Source: Pyralis farinalis (Eukaryota; Arthropoda; Insecta; Lepidoptera; Pyralidae). Taken from it: a DNA stretch of 64,000 nucleotides. Shown here one piece after another: positions 30,230 to 40,884 of the stretch (position 1 is the stretch's first letter; the number at the start of each line of letters is the position of its first letter). Below the pieces are notes generated by a model. The model saw only the letters and a list, made by a program, of their open reading frames with translations. It searched no databases and had not been told where the DNA came from. The DNA lies in assembly GCA_947507595.1 (NCBI GenBank), contig OX382283.1, positions 454,001-518,000 of the forward strand, given 5' to 3'. The translations under genes were made by a program, and so were the position numbers.

Positions 30230-30889
30230 TCGTGAGGACATTTATTTCTTTGAACGAGTCCCTGAGCGAATCCCCGCCTGTTATAAATAGATTGTAACGC
30301 TATAGAGCTAATAGATTTCACGAAATGTATAATTTTACGAAAGTTTCGGTTCCGATGTCGCGAATGCTGTGTGATCACAGTACAGAGATATACCAGTAGA
30401 CCACTGAGGCTTTTCGTCATAATCACTGATAAATTAAAGTTTGTCGCTAATAACACGCAATGTGCATCCCTCACATAGACGTCAATTGTTGACGCAAAGA
30501 CGTCACCAACAAGTGTTTTGATTATCAGCTTTTGTAATCAACCTACTGCTTTATATATATGCTGTAGTGTAAAGTACATACATTCGTGCTACATACGTAG
30601 CACACAACAATCGCGGCACATTCGACACAATATAAGCTTTTATAATTGTTCACGTCACGTAATCGCGTTCGGCGACTTCCACGACCGAGGACGTACCCGG
30701 CAACGCCTTACTTATACTATGGCCTTACCGTTTACGGATATTTAAAAGCAGAGTAAACCTATTAACTGCGCATTACGTCACCCGTCAATCACCACAACGT
30801 CGTGTTTTAGTGCATTAATAGATCTCACCGATTTGAAATAAATAAATAAATATACAATATAAAAGAAAAATCCTTCCAGGATGTAGGAG
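30230..30889. other. unassigned
   Basis: No recognisable exon for the candidate at 30038 and no repeat family identified. Open frames at 30190-30474 (minus) and 30518-30745 (plus) show no features. Confidence 0.3.
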
Positions 30890-31105
30890 CCGAGGAAGGC
30901 CGAGACTAACCTACCGTGACCAAATTGGTCGTGTTTTATCAGAAGGTGATGTCAGGAGCCCCAGGAACCGGCGAACGTGCATGAAAAGAGCTATGAATGT
31001 CACAGAAGCGAGTGAAGTATGCAAGGACCGCGTCTTATGGCGCTCGGTTCTCTCTGCCTACCCCGCAAGGGACTTGGCGTGAAGATATACATACATACAT
31101 ACCGA
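30890..31105 (+). pseudogene. LINE family A C-terminus, best-preserved 3' end
   Basis: The plus strand reads GRPRLTYRDQIGRVLSEGDV, RSPRNRRTCMKRAMNV, TEASEVCKDRVLWRSVLSAY, PARDLA-stop, followed by the tail AAGATATACATACATACATA. It is the reference copy for the family in this window: the reading frame is intact through the stop and the tetranucleotide tail is clear. RT and endonuclease are missing. Confidence 0.8.
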
Positions 31106-31439
31106 TTTGAATGTACGTTACAGCGGGAGGATGATTTTGCGTAACAAATGTTCTTCCGGAATAACTGGCACTAAAACATTGCAGACACGGGTACGAACGA
31201 AACGACACAATGTTGATTCTTGAACCAATTAGATAATTACGGTGTTCTGTACGGTTCTAGATGTATGTTCAAGTTATAGATGGAATTCGCTGCCGACGTT
31301 TTTAAGGGTACCGCAGCCTGAGGTTTTTATCAAAGGGTCTTACAGGATCCACGAAGCCACTGGTATTGTATTTTCCGTAGGTGATTACTGCCACCTTAGC
31401 TGCCACAAGATTTTTGCTGTTGCACGATATTATTACCTT

Positions 31440-31600
31440 TTTTATACGACTAAAGTGACTTACAAGAAAGCGGCCCGCCCGATGGTAAGCAGTTGTCGTA
31501 GTCTGTTGACACCTGTAACTCGCGTGTCACTCGTGCTTTGCCGACCCTACTGTGATCCTTTACAAATGATGTTGGTGCGAGTCGAATGCAAATATACAAA
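31440..31600 (-). repeat. SINE-like tail, third variant
   Basis: AAGCGGCCCGCCCGATGGTA, AGCAGTTGTCGTAGTCTGTT, ACTCGCGTGTCACTCGTGCT and TTGCCGACCCTA. The same blocks occur at 63722-63820. It shares the CGGCCCGCC-GATGGTAAGC module with the SINE-A tail but has a different continuation. Confidence 0.55.
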
Positions 31601-31714
31601 ATAGTAAACAAACAAAGATAAACAAAGAAAGATAGAATAAACGCCAATGTAATTTAGTTAACCTTCAACAAAACATTGTCGGACGACAAAATAAACTGGA
31701 GCTATATTATTGTC

Positions 31715-31900
31715 TTCCTAGCGTTATTCCGTTTCCTAATCCATTAGGATTCGGAGGGGTCCGCCGCCTGAGAATATAGATTTGGCGAAGGTACTGTAGG
31801 AGATACAATTTTAAAATGGAGCGACTGCCGACTGAGCTCCGCAAACCAGCAGAAACCAGATCTTTGTTAGGTTAGGTTATGTCTTACGAAATATAACTTC
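31715..31900 (+). repeat. interspersed repeat G
   Basis: TTCCGTTTCCTAATCCATTA, CCGCCGCCTGAGAATATAGA, TTTGGCGAAGGTACTGTAGG and GAGCGACTGCCGACTGAGCT, the same order as 16845-17035. Confidence 0.7.
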
Positions 31901-31920
31901 ATGGACTTTTTATTTTCTTT

Positions 31921-32994
31921 TTTTTATACAACGTCGGAAAGCATACAAGCATACGGCCCACCTGATGTAAAGCGGGTACCGTAGCCTATTAACGCTTGCG
32001 ATATATTAAGTACCACTCGCGGGATGCCTTCTCTGCTGCTAACATAGCAATTCCTTAGGTTGTAATGTTTAAAATATTTAATGTAATAACCTTTTTGAAT
32101 AATATATTTTGTAAAACCTTTTTAGAGATATACACTACATTGTCTCTGTGAACCGAATGATGTTTGTCAAAAAATATTTTATTAGTAAATTTTAAATTTT
32201 CAAATTATAGATGTTTAGGACGTAATCCGAAAAATAGGGGTCTGGAACTAGTTTTGAAGAAGTAAAGATTAAGGGCACCGCGTCGGAGACCTCCATCCTC
32301 CTGCTGTGGGCTACGTGGTGAACCGTCGGGAATTTACTCACGTTTCCAAACCCGTTAAACACCGGACGTCTAACTAATCCCATTTATAAAACCTACAGCC
32401 TCTGTTGTGGACCACGGCGGCTGACGGAGTTACTGCTGCGGTGTTGATCCGTAAGGCGGTCCACCAACAACTTCTACATCTGGATCTGCGTGCTGGCTAG
32501 CACGCTAACCTGCTGTCTACAGTCGTCGGCCACTATAGCCGGCGGCCACTCAGTGCACACTCCAGTGAACCTAACAGTGATATTCCGGTTAGACAAAGAT
32601 AACGCGAGTTCTTAAAGACCCTTATTAGCCGAACTTTAAGTCACTTTTATTTTTTTAATTTAGTTTACTGTATAAATAGCCCTAATAAATTTGTAACCCT
32701 TTTTGTACACTCTTTTCCTCGACAAGTAACATAACAAGGTGCTTACTGGTGATCTCACTCACACGCAGGAACACAACAACCCTCTAGAGAGTTGATATTT
32801 GGCTGTGGTGTTCTGTGTGGTAGAGTTACTTTCCCAGACTTGCTGCTTTGATGCGTCCTACCTCTCTTAAAATATCCAGACCGAGACAAACAGACATGTT
32901 CACGCACACAAATATTTGCTTTGTGTGGGAATCGCACCCACGAGCGTTGGTGTCAAAGTCGCATTATGCACGACTGCGCCACCGAGCTAGTCGA
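31921..32994 (-). repeat. full-length SINE-A split by a solo LTR
   Basis: Tail half at 31921-32060 (TTTTTATACAACGTCGGAAA to TAGCAATTCCTTAGGT). Head half at 32741-32994 (CTTACTGGTGATCTCACTCA to GCGCCACCGAGCTAGTCG, with complements of both the B box, GGGAATCGCACCCACGAGCG, and the A box). Without the LTR and one AGGT the SINE is about 394 bp, which gives the family's length. Confidence 0.9.
32061..32736. mobile_element. solo LTR, 676 bp, with AGGT duplication
   Basis: Begins TGTAATG and ends CATAACA (TG...CA with short imperfect inverted termini). It is flanked on both sides by AGGT (32057-32060 and 32737-32740), a 4-bp target duplication as made by Ty3/gypsy-type integrases. The SINE sequence is continuous once the insert and one AGGT are removed. 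Near its right end are TATAAATA (32671-32678) and AATAAA (32684-32689), suitable as promoter and poly(A) signals if the LTR is read left to right. No internal gag-pol domain is present, so it arose by LTR-LTR recombination or the interior was lost. Confidence 0.9.
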
Positions 32995-33106
32995 AACGTG
33001 TGGGTTTCCTCACGATGTTTTCCTTCATCGCCGAGCAAGCGATAAATACGAACATAAAACTGAAAATATGAATTTAGTAGTTAGACTCGATCCGTACACA
33101 CCTAAC

Positions 33107-33520
33107 TCGTTTCTTTAACAGTCATTGCTCTTCTCATGCACTTTCGCCGGTTTCTGGGACTCCTGACATCACCTTCGAACAGAACACGACCAATTTGATT
33201 ATGGAAGGTAAATCTTGGCCTTCCCCGGCTCCTACATCCTTTCCATTTTTGCATTATATATCTGCTTCGTCATTTTTACATCCTACATTATTTCTACATG
33301 TCCGAACCAACGAAGCATGCCTCTTCTTATTTTAACTCGGCCGCTCTCTTTCATGCCAACTCTGTTTCTAACATCAACATTGCGAATACGATCTACAAGC
33401 GTGACGCCACAAATTTTGCGCAACATTTTGACCGCGTTTCATGTTCCCTCTGCTACTCTCTCGCTCTCTCTCGCTTCCATAAGTAAGCGTTGGGACCAGC
33501 ACCGTCGCACTCTACTTGTC
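33107..33520 (-). pseudogene. LINE family A, C-terminal region
   Basis: The minus strand reads RRGMLRWFGHVEIM, then KMTKQIYNAKM and a decayed GDVRS--NRRA region. It extends 3' to TTTAACAGTCATTGCTCTTC (complement of RAMNV). Upstream blocks include RIRNVDVRNRVGMKES. Frames are broken. It is the unsplit relative of the interrupted copy at 37271-42795. Confidence 0.75.
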
Positions 33521-33539
33521 TATAAATCGGAAGACATTT

Positions 33540-34362
33540 ATCGGGTGGTTTAATATTATCTGAGATCCCTCAACCGTACAATTACTGTTATATTCTAAGG
33601 ATTTTTAATTACTTAATGTACGTAATTACGTAGTGAACCAATATTATTAGTGTTGCAAATACATTCATTAGAATTTTCCAATGGTATTTTATTTTGTGTT
33701 CACTCGTAGGAAATCAATCAGAGCTTGTTTCAATTGACCGAATCGGCCTCACTCGAGGCAGCACCTTCATATTATACTACCGCGCTGATTGCCTACGCTC
33801 CAACATCGTCTGTCCCAAACCACTAAATCGGGCGTAAGCCTACCCGGGAACGAGGATAAGGATTGGATATCACAAACATGGGAGTAACGCCTTAAGGAAA
33901 ATTGCCTTTGTACTTGGGCTCCGCGCGATCTTAATAGTAATAAAGACACGTTCATTTCGAAGAATTTCCCTCGTTTTCTCCACAATTATTAATCTTTTAC
34001 TGTATTATTCGTTAAATATTTGTCGAAACATCGAGAAAATAGAAAAACAAATCACGGTAATTGATGGACTTACAATAGTGACATAAGTGACGAGATAATG
34101 TGAATGGCGGGAAATATTCGCGAGCCTGCCAACTCTCGACGATATGTCGAGTCAAAGTGTCGTCATGTCACGAATGCAGCTGTTAAATCGTTTCGATCAG
34201 AAATCGTGAACTGCATGCATTCAAATCGCATCGAATGATTTCGATTCCGTGAGGAATATGGCGTTCCGTGTCAACGTGAATAGCTCTGGAGGTATGCTGT
34301 GTGTTCGTCCCTCGCTCCTCAGCCGGTTCATTCCCGATCAAATATTGCTACCTCCTCCTATG
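33540..34362. other. unassigned
   Basis: No family recognised. Local near-repeats of ATCGTTTCGATC/AATGATTTCGAT near 34188-34245. Possibly unique host DNA. Confidence 0.3.
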
Positions 34363-34690
34363 TGAAATGGAAATGGCTTTAATGATAGGCCACTTTGGCC
34401 TACTTAGACTAACTTTACCTTGTGGGCAAGGAATTTCAAAGTCTATTATCTCAAATGTGTAAGGAACATTGACAAGTATTGAGCTCCAAGGCGGATCAGA
34501 TCCTCGAATTACAATTTTATTCCAAATTACAAGTTTGTATTAGGTTGTCTTTATGGTAAAGATGAGCGTATACTGGACTTTTGAGCCGCTTTATGTTTTC
34601 ACTGGGATTTCTAATGGGGGAGTCAGTTAAATTAGAGAAAGCAAATATATAAACTTTAGCTCCCCAGTCTGTACCAAAAAATGGAGTTGT
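34363..34690 (-). pseudogene. unidentified coding remnant, two frames
   Basis: On the minus strand one frame reads TDWGAKVYIFAFSNLTDSPI and RLKSPVYAHLYHKDNLIQTC. A single frameshift later another frame reads WNKIVIRGSDPPWSSIL, FEIIDFEIPCP and LSRPKWPIIKA before a stop near 34363. Together about 110 codons are open around one frame break, more than expected by chance in AT-rich DNA. No known family was recognised. It could be a transposon protein or a decayed gene. Confidence 0.35.
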
Positions 34691-34764
34691 TTATATAGAA
34701 ATCGTTTGTGAATTGTGTTCACCTACTCTTAGTGTAACAAAAGAGATTCTGGCAAAAAGAGAGC

Positions 34765-34895
34765 TAGCACGCATCAAAACGGGCCGGCGAAGTATACCCA
34801 CCTCACAGAAAACCACCGCCAAATAACAATATACCTGAAAGATTGTTGTGTTCTTGCGAATGAGTGAGGTTGCTTTGTTAGCAGCAGGTGTGGTA
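34765..34895 (+). repeat. SINE-A body fragment
   Basis: CGCATCAAAACGGGCCGGCG, CACCTCACAGAAAACCACCG and GCGAATGAGTGAGGTTGCTT match the SINE-A body. Head and tail absent. Confidence 0.6.
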
Positions 34896-35764
34896 ATACA
34901 GAAACGATACAAAAGCCATGTAGCTTTTTGAATTAACAAATATAATGGGGTATAGTATCCTGAAATTATTGATATAAAAAGTGCTAGAATCAGCCATTTT
35001 AGACAGACACTAAAACTTACTAAGTTTCATTACTAATTAATTAGTAATGAAATTCGTTACTATTTTCAGGTTTTTGAGTTATAAAAGAAGTTCAGACAGT
35101 GTTGTAATTAATTTTTTTACACAACTGTACATTTAGCGAATTAATAATTATCTTCGGGAGTTGTAGTGAGTAGTTTTTATCATTATCTTTAAATTAGAAC
35201 AGTCTCTAGCTGAAATATAATAACTATTAATATACCAGTGTACGAGGCGCCTAACGCACGTGTGTCGCGAATAGTAACCAGTATACGTATCGAGACCGGC
35301 CCGCAGGCCCGCCCGCCCGCCCGCGCCGCCCGCCCCGCCGGCCACTAACGCGTGCTCACCTGAAAGTTACCAATAACACGATACGGATACGTGCTCCAAC
35401 ATCCGTGTACGATTGTACACGAACATTCTCGCGTCAGTTTCGCGCATCAGTCCATCAATCCTGCCGATTTATAGTTTCACTATCAATCGTACAACTTGAG
35501 AATCTGTTAAGTTATCGATGGGGAAGTTGACAATATAAGGAGATCGTTAGCATGATTGTATCGTTAGTCTCATCAAATACGGATGTTAAACAGAATAGAC
35601 CGCAGTCTGTCTACGGATGGGATTAATCTTCTCAAGTTCCTCCGTCTTCGGTCCCGGCTGTTTTCGATAGATGATATTCGGTAAGCTAACCTAAAAGCGG
35701 TAGACCTCATCAACACAACACATGCAGTAGCAAAAGCAGCCCTGACGGAGTATGTCCAATTTAG
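34896..35764. other. unassigned, includes a CCCG-rich tract
   Basis: An imperfect inverted repeat TTACTAATTAATTAGTAA sits at about 35028-35046. A (CCCG)n-like GC tract lies at 35300-35342. It gives a Gly/Ala-rich open frame on the minus strand that reflects composition only. The frame at 35573-35878 shows no domain. Confidence 0.35.
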
Positions 35765-35880
35765 AAGACACAGCCGTTTAACAACTCCCTGGTGGAGTGT
35801 TGTGTTCCTGCGAGTGAGATCGGTCACTAGTAAATTCCCGAGGAGCAACTCCTCAGGATTTGTATGGTAACCGTACAAGC
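35765..35880 (+). repeat. SINE-A body fragment
   Basis: AACAACTCCCTGGTGGAGTG, TTGTGTTCCTGCGAGTGAG and a damaged CTCCTAAGGAG region. Confidence 0.5.
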
Positions 35881-36577
35881 GATGGGAACGTGCGTGCGAT
35901 ATTTCCTGTATACCTGCTTACAGATTTCATAGACTTCGGTAACCACATTCCATCAATCGCCAAATCCTTAGTTTAACAGACCTCGCCAATTTTAATGGAT
36001 TAGGAATCGGGTAAAAGCTAGGAAGAAAGGTAGGAGGACTTCGAAGAAACATCGAAATTCATTGCATCCCACAGACGCGGACAGTCATACGTTTGGAAGT
36101 GACGATCGCGGTCAACTGTGCCTGACATCTCGGACAATTAGGGATTATGTCTTTGTTACGGGCTGGGCCGCTCACTTGTGGGGGAACTTCAAAAACTTGC
36201 CAGTCCAACTAACTGAAACTTGTATCAAAAGAGAGCTAGTCGATCTCCTCTATATGTCCTATCTACTGTGGTGACAGCTGAATTAATATCAGAATGTCCG
36301 TGTAATAGGGTAACAGGATATAATGCGAATATATTTTAGATTACTCAGCGATACGAGCGGAACATTGGGAAGTTCTTTTGTTCGTTTGGGAAATCCGTAG
36401 GATTTTTACGTTATTTATATATAACTGGACCGGCCATAAATACTGTTACATACAAACTGTCCTATTTTTCAACTTTATAATTATTTTGAATTTGGAACGC
36501 GTTTATTATGTTAAAAACTTCTTTCGTTTTCCCGCCGTTTTACATATATTTTTTCGTGTTTATTATCAAATTACAAC
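35881..36577. other. unassigned
   Basis: Open frames at 36062-36274 and 36378-36581 carry no recognisable motifs. No repeat recognised. Confidence 0.3.
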
Positions 36578-36800
36578 ATGAAATGGGGTGTGAAAGAAAA
36601 TAGGATTGCAGTGATTGCCTCGCACAAAGTGAGTATGGAGCCGTCGGTCATATTCAAGATACTATATCGTTATAACAACACTTCCTCTGTTGAAGACCAT
36701 GAAAGAGCGAGGCGACCGCGTGCTGTTAGAACTACAAAGGCTGTTAAAGCCTTCGCCGAAACCCCATTAGGAATCAAAAAATTTTATCGCGAGAAATTAA
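36578..36800 (+). pseudogene. mariner-like transposase N-terminal remnant
   Basis: The frame reads KENRIAVIASHK, PSVIFKILYRYNNTSSVED and RARRPRAVRTTKAVKA. This matches the HTH and linker of a mariner lineage that usually reads RIAVIALHK--KSPSEIFKLL ... NETSSVDDR-RSGRPR-VRT. A piece between the two helices is missing, and the frame then runs into a SINE (36803). It belongs to a different mariner lineage from the intact element at 20.9 kb and may be the same lineage as 19925-20457. Confidence 0.65.
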
Positions 36801-36802
36801 TT

Positions 36803-37024
36803 GACGAGCTCGATGGCGCAGTGGTGAAACGCGCTGTTACGCTACTTTGACACCTACGCTCGTGGGTTCGATTCCCACTCAGGACATACATTTGTGTACA
36901 TGAACTAGTCTGTTTATCGTTGTCTGGGTATTTTCTACGTATAATAAGTATGTATTTACAAAAAAAAAATGTTTATGTATATTTATCAGTTGTCATTATA
37001 ACACAAGCTTCGCTTACTTATTAT
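36803..37024 (+). repeat. SINE-B copy
   Basis: Complete tRNA-like head (GACGAGCTCGATGGCGCAGT with A box; TACGCTCGTGGGTTCGATTC with B box), then the SINE-B junction GTCTGGGTATTTTCTACGTA and tail AACACAAGCTTCGCTTACTT. It inserted at the end of a mariner relic. The tail is shorter than in 8675-8968. Confidence 0.85.
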
Positions 37025-37497
37025 TGCACGATCTGCTGTCGTTTATTTTTTTCTGTAAAGTCGCGTTTTCTCAGGAAGTACATCTATATAGATAAAGTTT
37101 AAAGTAAAACGCTCTCTATATAAAAAAATTGATCCAAATCGTTGAAACCGTTTTAGTTAGCTTATTTAAATATATAAAATATGACTAATTTGTTAATTAC
37201 GGCTGCAGGACTCAATCTTATAGAAAGTCTAACTAGCTTGCCGAGTAAGCAGAGGGAATCGAATCACATGATTCTTCATGCACGCTCGCTTGTTCCTAGG
37301 GCTCCTGACCAATTCGATCGTGGTAGATTCTTGCCTTTTTTCGGTTCCTACGTCATTCCAGTTTCGCGTTGTATATCTGTTTCGTCACTGTTTTATCCTA
37401 TGTTATTTCATATGTTCGAATTAACAAAGCACGCTTATTTTAAACTCGTCTAATCTCTTTCAGCAGGCCTAGACAAGTGGCTTTCTACTGTCGTTAA

Positions 37498-37834
37498 CGC
37501 TAATAGAAAGATAATCAAAATGTATGGGATTGACATTAGCTTACGAAATGTCACGTGATCTAACGTAGCGAACGTTAAAAATGGTAGCCAAGTGTACAAT
37601 AATTTTCTATTCTATGAAACGAAACGCTACAAGCCTAGCCAAGTGGCAACTTTGACAAGCGCAATCGCTAATAGAAAGATAATCAAAATGTATGGGATTG
37701 ACATTAGCTTACGAAACGTCACGTGATCTAACGTAAGCGAACGTTAAAAATGGTAGCCAAGTGTACAATAATTTTCTATTCTATGAAACGAAACGCTACA
37801 AGCCTAGCCAAGTGGCAACTTTGACAAGCGCAAA
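37498..37834 (+). repeat. two tandem 168-bp units
   Basis: Unit 1 (37498-37665) and unit 2 (37666-37834) both begin CGCTAATAGAAAGATAATCA and differ at a handful of positions (e.g. GAAATGTCAC against GAAACGTCAC, plus one inserted A). Each ends with a copy of the element's terminal motif. Confidence 0.95.
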
Positions 37835-38195
37835 CGCCAGCGAGCGTTTCGTTTGTACGACAATTAATCGAACGCTCACACCTTGTAGATAACGATACAA
37901 TATGGCCATTTGTTTGGTGTGTTTACAATATTGTGCATGGTTCAGTTTGTTTATTGAAAAAAAATGCATTCATTAAGATTACTGTTGGCTGCGCATAATG
38001 AATAAGTGTGACTCAGGTGCCAAAGGAGAAATCTTTCTTGTCGGCTTGGAGCAAACAGCCGAAATTCTTTAGAGCGATTTATGTTGAACAAAGACACATC
38101 TCAGAGACTTTGTTTCGACCTACACGCTCACGCGTCGTAATAAGGAAATAAAGAAATTCCCCTGGAAATAAAGGTAGGTGACCTTACTGATTAAT

Positions 38196-38270
38196 ATGAG
38201 CGAAATATGAAATGACGTCAAGGTTTAGGCACAAAGCCTAAACCTTGACGTCATTTCATATTTCGCTCAT
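38196..38270. repeat. 35-bp perfect inverted repeat, 5-nt loop
   Basis: Arms 38196-38230 and 38236-38270 are exact reverse complements around ACAAA. The left arm begins ATGAGCGAAATATGAAATGA and includes TGACGTCA, itself a palindrome. If transcribed this forms a very stable hairpin. Confidence 0.95.
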
Positions 38271-38668
38271 TTTTATTAATTAAGTCTATGATGTTCTTAT
38301 TAAATATTTTATTTTCGTAGGTTCTCTGCACATTTGCCTCAGCGAACGAAGAGTCGGTGCATAAGCCAAGTTGTGGAGGCACACATTATGAATCCTATTT
38401 TACAACAATGGATAGTGTTCCATACAAACACATCAAGAAAGGTCGACAATAAGACAAGAGTGAGTAACCATATCCACTATCACCTCAACTTCGTCAGAGT
38501 TAAACCAAATAGCCTATGTCCATCAATCATTTTACCTATAGAATTGTGACAGATTTTTTAAATAGATGTAATGAATCTAGAGGTTACCTATAAATTTACA
38601 AAACTCTCACTCAGACAATATGTGTGCATATAATACTTAGATTGGTATTCTTTATTTGTAATTATTAT

Positions 38669-38888
38669 GATGAGGTTGGTAATGTACTGACATAAAGCTC
38701 ATGTGGTTCGATTTCCACACAAGGCAAATATTTGTGTGCATGAACCATGTACATAATAACTCAATGGCATAAACAAGTTTGTTTGTCTTGGACTGGATGT
38801 TCAAGAGAGTGTTGTGTTTTAAGAGAAGTAGGGCGCAATAAAGAAACCCATTTGGGGAAGTACCTTCACCTTACAGAAAATTACAGCC
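38669..38888 (+). repeat. SINE-A head and first body half
   Basis: The B-box region CTCATGTGGTTCGATTTCCA, then CAAATATTTGTGTGCATGAA, a partial internal duplication (AAACAAGTTTGTTTGTCTTG) and GGGGAAGTACCTTCACCTTA. The tail is missing. Confidence 0.65.
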
Positions 38889-39309
38889 TATTATAAAATA
38901 TATAGGATAATCTAAGTTATAAACTATCCATGTACAAACTTTTATATTCATAACTTCTATTTTTAAGTAGGATAATACCTACATTCACTATAATCATGTC
39001 ATTTTTCATTATTATAGGTCATTCTGGATACCCACAAAGAGATTGGAAGTGTTTGCATAACCATCAAACTCCTCATTACCATCTCAGTCTGATTAATACA
39101 ATGAACATTCGAACAAGATTGTAAGAAATGGAAGACATTTTGACCTGTAACACAGTTTTCATAACTACCACAGGCCTCAGGGTCACTAGGAAACGTAAAT
39201 TATATTATAATACATTTAGAGTTTATAATTTTATTAAAAATGTGTACTGTAGTATATTTATTTACATCAACACTGTTTTGCAGTCTGGGCCTAATTCAAA
39301 TAAGTATTT

Positions 39310-39510
39310 TCGAGTTTCATCAGAAGGTGATGTCAGGAGCCTTAGAAACCGGTGAGCATGCATAAGAAGTGCAATGAATGTTCGTTGCACTTCTTATGCA
39401 TGCTCACTCGTTCACAAAGAAACAAGTGAGGTTTGTAAGGATCGAGTCATGTAGCGCTCAGTTCTCTCTGCCTACCCCACAAGGGATTTGATTTGAAGAT
39501 ATAGATAGAT
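39310..39510 (+). pseudogene. LINE family A 3' end with an internal hairpin
   Basis: The plus strand reads EGDVRSLRNR, then the MHKKCNE segment, then QVRFVRIES and a decayed SVLSAYPTRD with an ATAGATAG tail. A 23-bp perfect inverted duplication (39352-39374 and 39385-39407, 10-nt loop) lies where ACMKRAMN is encoded, so the sequence was locally copied in reverse. Confidence 0.8.
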
Positions 39511-39956
39511 TTTAGCATTGAGTACAGATATATAAGCAATATGTATCAGTGTATTGTTTAAGTGTTAATGTTTATTGGTTTTGTAATAATAAATTTTATT
39601 TTGTTTGAAATTAATATTAAAAGAAAAATAGTCTGCAACATTTTTCAAAATTATAATTTTATTAGATATATCCTATATCATTTGTTTATTATTTAAATAC
39701 GGTTTATTAATTTATAAAATACATTATATAATTGTATTAATTTATATATTTTACTTACATTCTTAGTCACTATATTACAGGTGAATCACTACTTGTTACT
39801 ACAATAAAAGAAAAAATATTTAAGAGGTTTTGTGTGCATATTATATACATAATGAATGTATTAAACAGAAATCAAACTTACACTGTGTTTTCCTCACCAA
39901 ACAATCAACAGTTATTCTTTATATTACAAGTTCACCCAATAACTCAGTGCATTTTT

Positions 39957-40028
39957 TTACACAATGTCGAGGAGACATACAAGCATACGGTCTATCTGAT
40001 GTAGAAGTTACCATAGCCTACAGTTGTT
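39957..40028 (-). repeat. SINE-A tail fragment
   Basis: TTTACACAATGTCGAGGAGA, CATACAAGCATACGGTCTAT and TACCATAGCCTACAG. Confidence 0.6.
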
Positions 40029-40461
40029 AGGGACTAACTGCGCAGTTGTCGCTTGCCACTCATTGGGCTGACTGGCTTCAACCAGTGGCGTAGATGTCGG
40101 TGCAGGTGGCAATGGTAGTGATGATGGCTTGGTAAATTAATTTGAAGATTCTGATGTCTGTGACTACTAATCAATGTTCCTTTTTTTAAACAATTTATAA
40201 AAATAGATTTAGATGGTTGTGCACAATAGAAAAAAACTGAGAGCAGCTATAAAAATACACTTCTGTCAGCATGAGGAACATCCAAAACAATTTGAATTTT
40301 TCTACAAGGAGGTAGGTGTCTCAAAATAAAATTAAACACATGTTTATCAAATTTGTTTTATAACTACATATTGATCGCGTATTGTATGAACACTTGTCTC
40401 ACAATATCACTGTCAAAGGCTGTTTGTAATATAATTAATCACAACTACATTAATACATCAA

Positions 40462-40545
40462 AGTTGTGTAAAGACCAATCATGTGGCACTCTATTCTTTC
40501 TGCCTATACCGCAAGGTACTGGTGTTAAGTTATACATACGTTAAT
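40462..40545 (+). repeat. LINE family A 3' end fragment
   Basis: GTGTAAAGACCAATCATGTG, TTCTTTCTGCCTATACCGCA and the tail TTAAGTTATACATACG. Confidence 0.55.
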
Positions 40546-40605
40546 ACGTGTTTACCTCACATTTCACTGTGAATACTGTTATCGTAATAATAGCTAGAGG
40601 ACAAG

Positions 40606-40748
40606 CAGTACTCCCTAAGGGTCTCTTGTGTTCTTACGTGTGAATGAGGCACCAGTAACCGCCTAAGGAGTTGCTGTGTTAGCAGTAGAGGAAGCATCAC
40701 GCGAGTCATACTTAATGTATTACAAGCTTTCGTAAGCTACAGTAAGAG
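40606..40748 (+). repeat. SINE-A body and tail fragment
   Basis: TACTCCCTAAGGGTCTCTTG, CGCCTAAGGAGTTGCTGTGT and GTCATACTTAATGTATTACA. Confidence 0.65.
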
Positions 40749-40884
40749 TTTTTTAACACCCACCACCAATATACATTAATAGCATTGCAATTTCATTCCA
40801 CACCCGGCCACCTCTCATCCGTCCTTGAGCACCGGCAAAGCACCTAGAAAGGTCACCGTGCCTATAACATAAACAAAAAAGGCA

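Noticed and set aside
35148..35345. Gly/Ala-rich minus-strand open frame
   Set aside because: It is a translation of a CCCG-rich tract, with no sign of coding outside the simple repeat.
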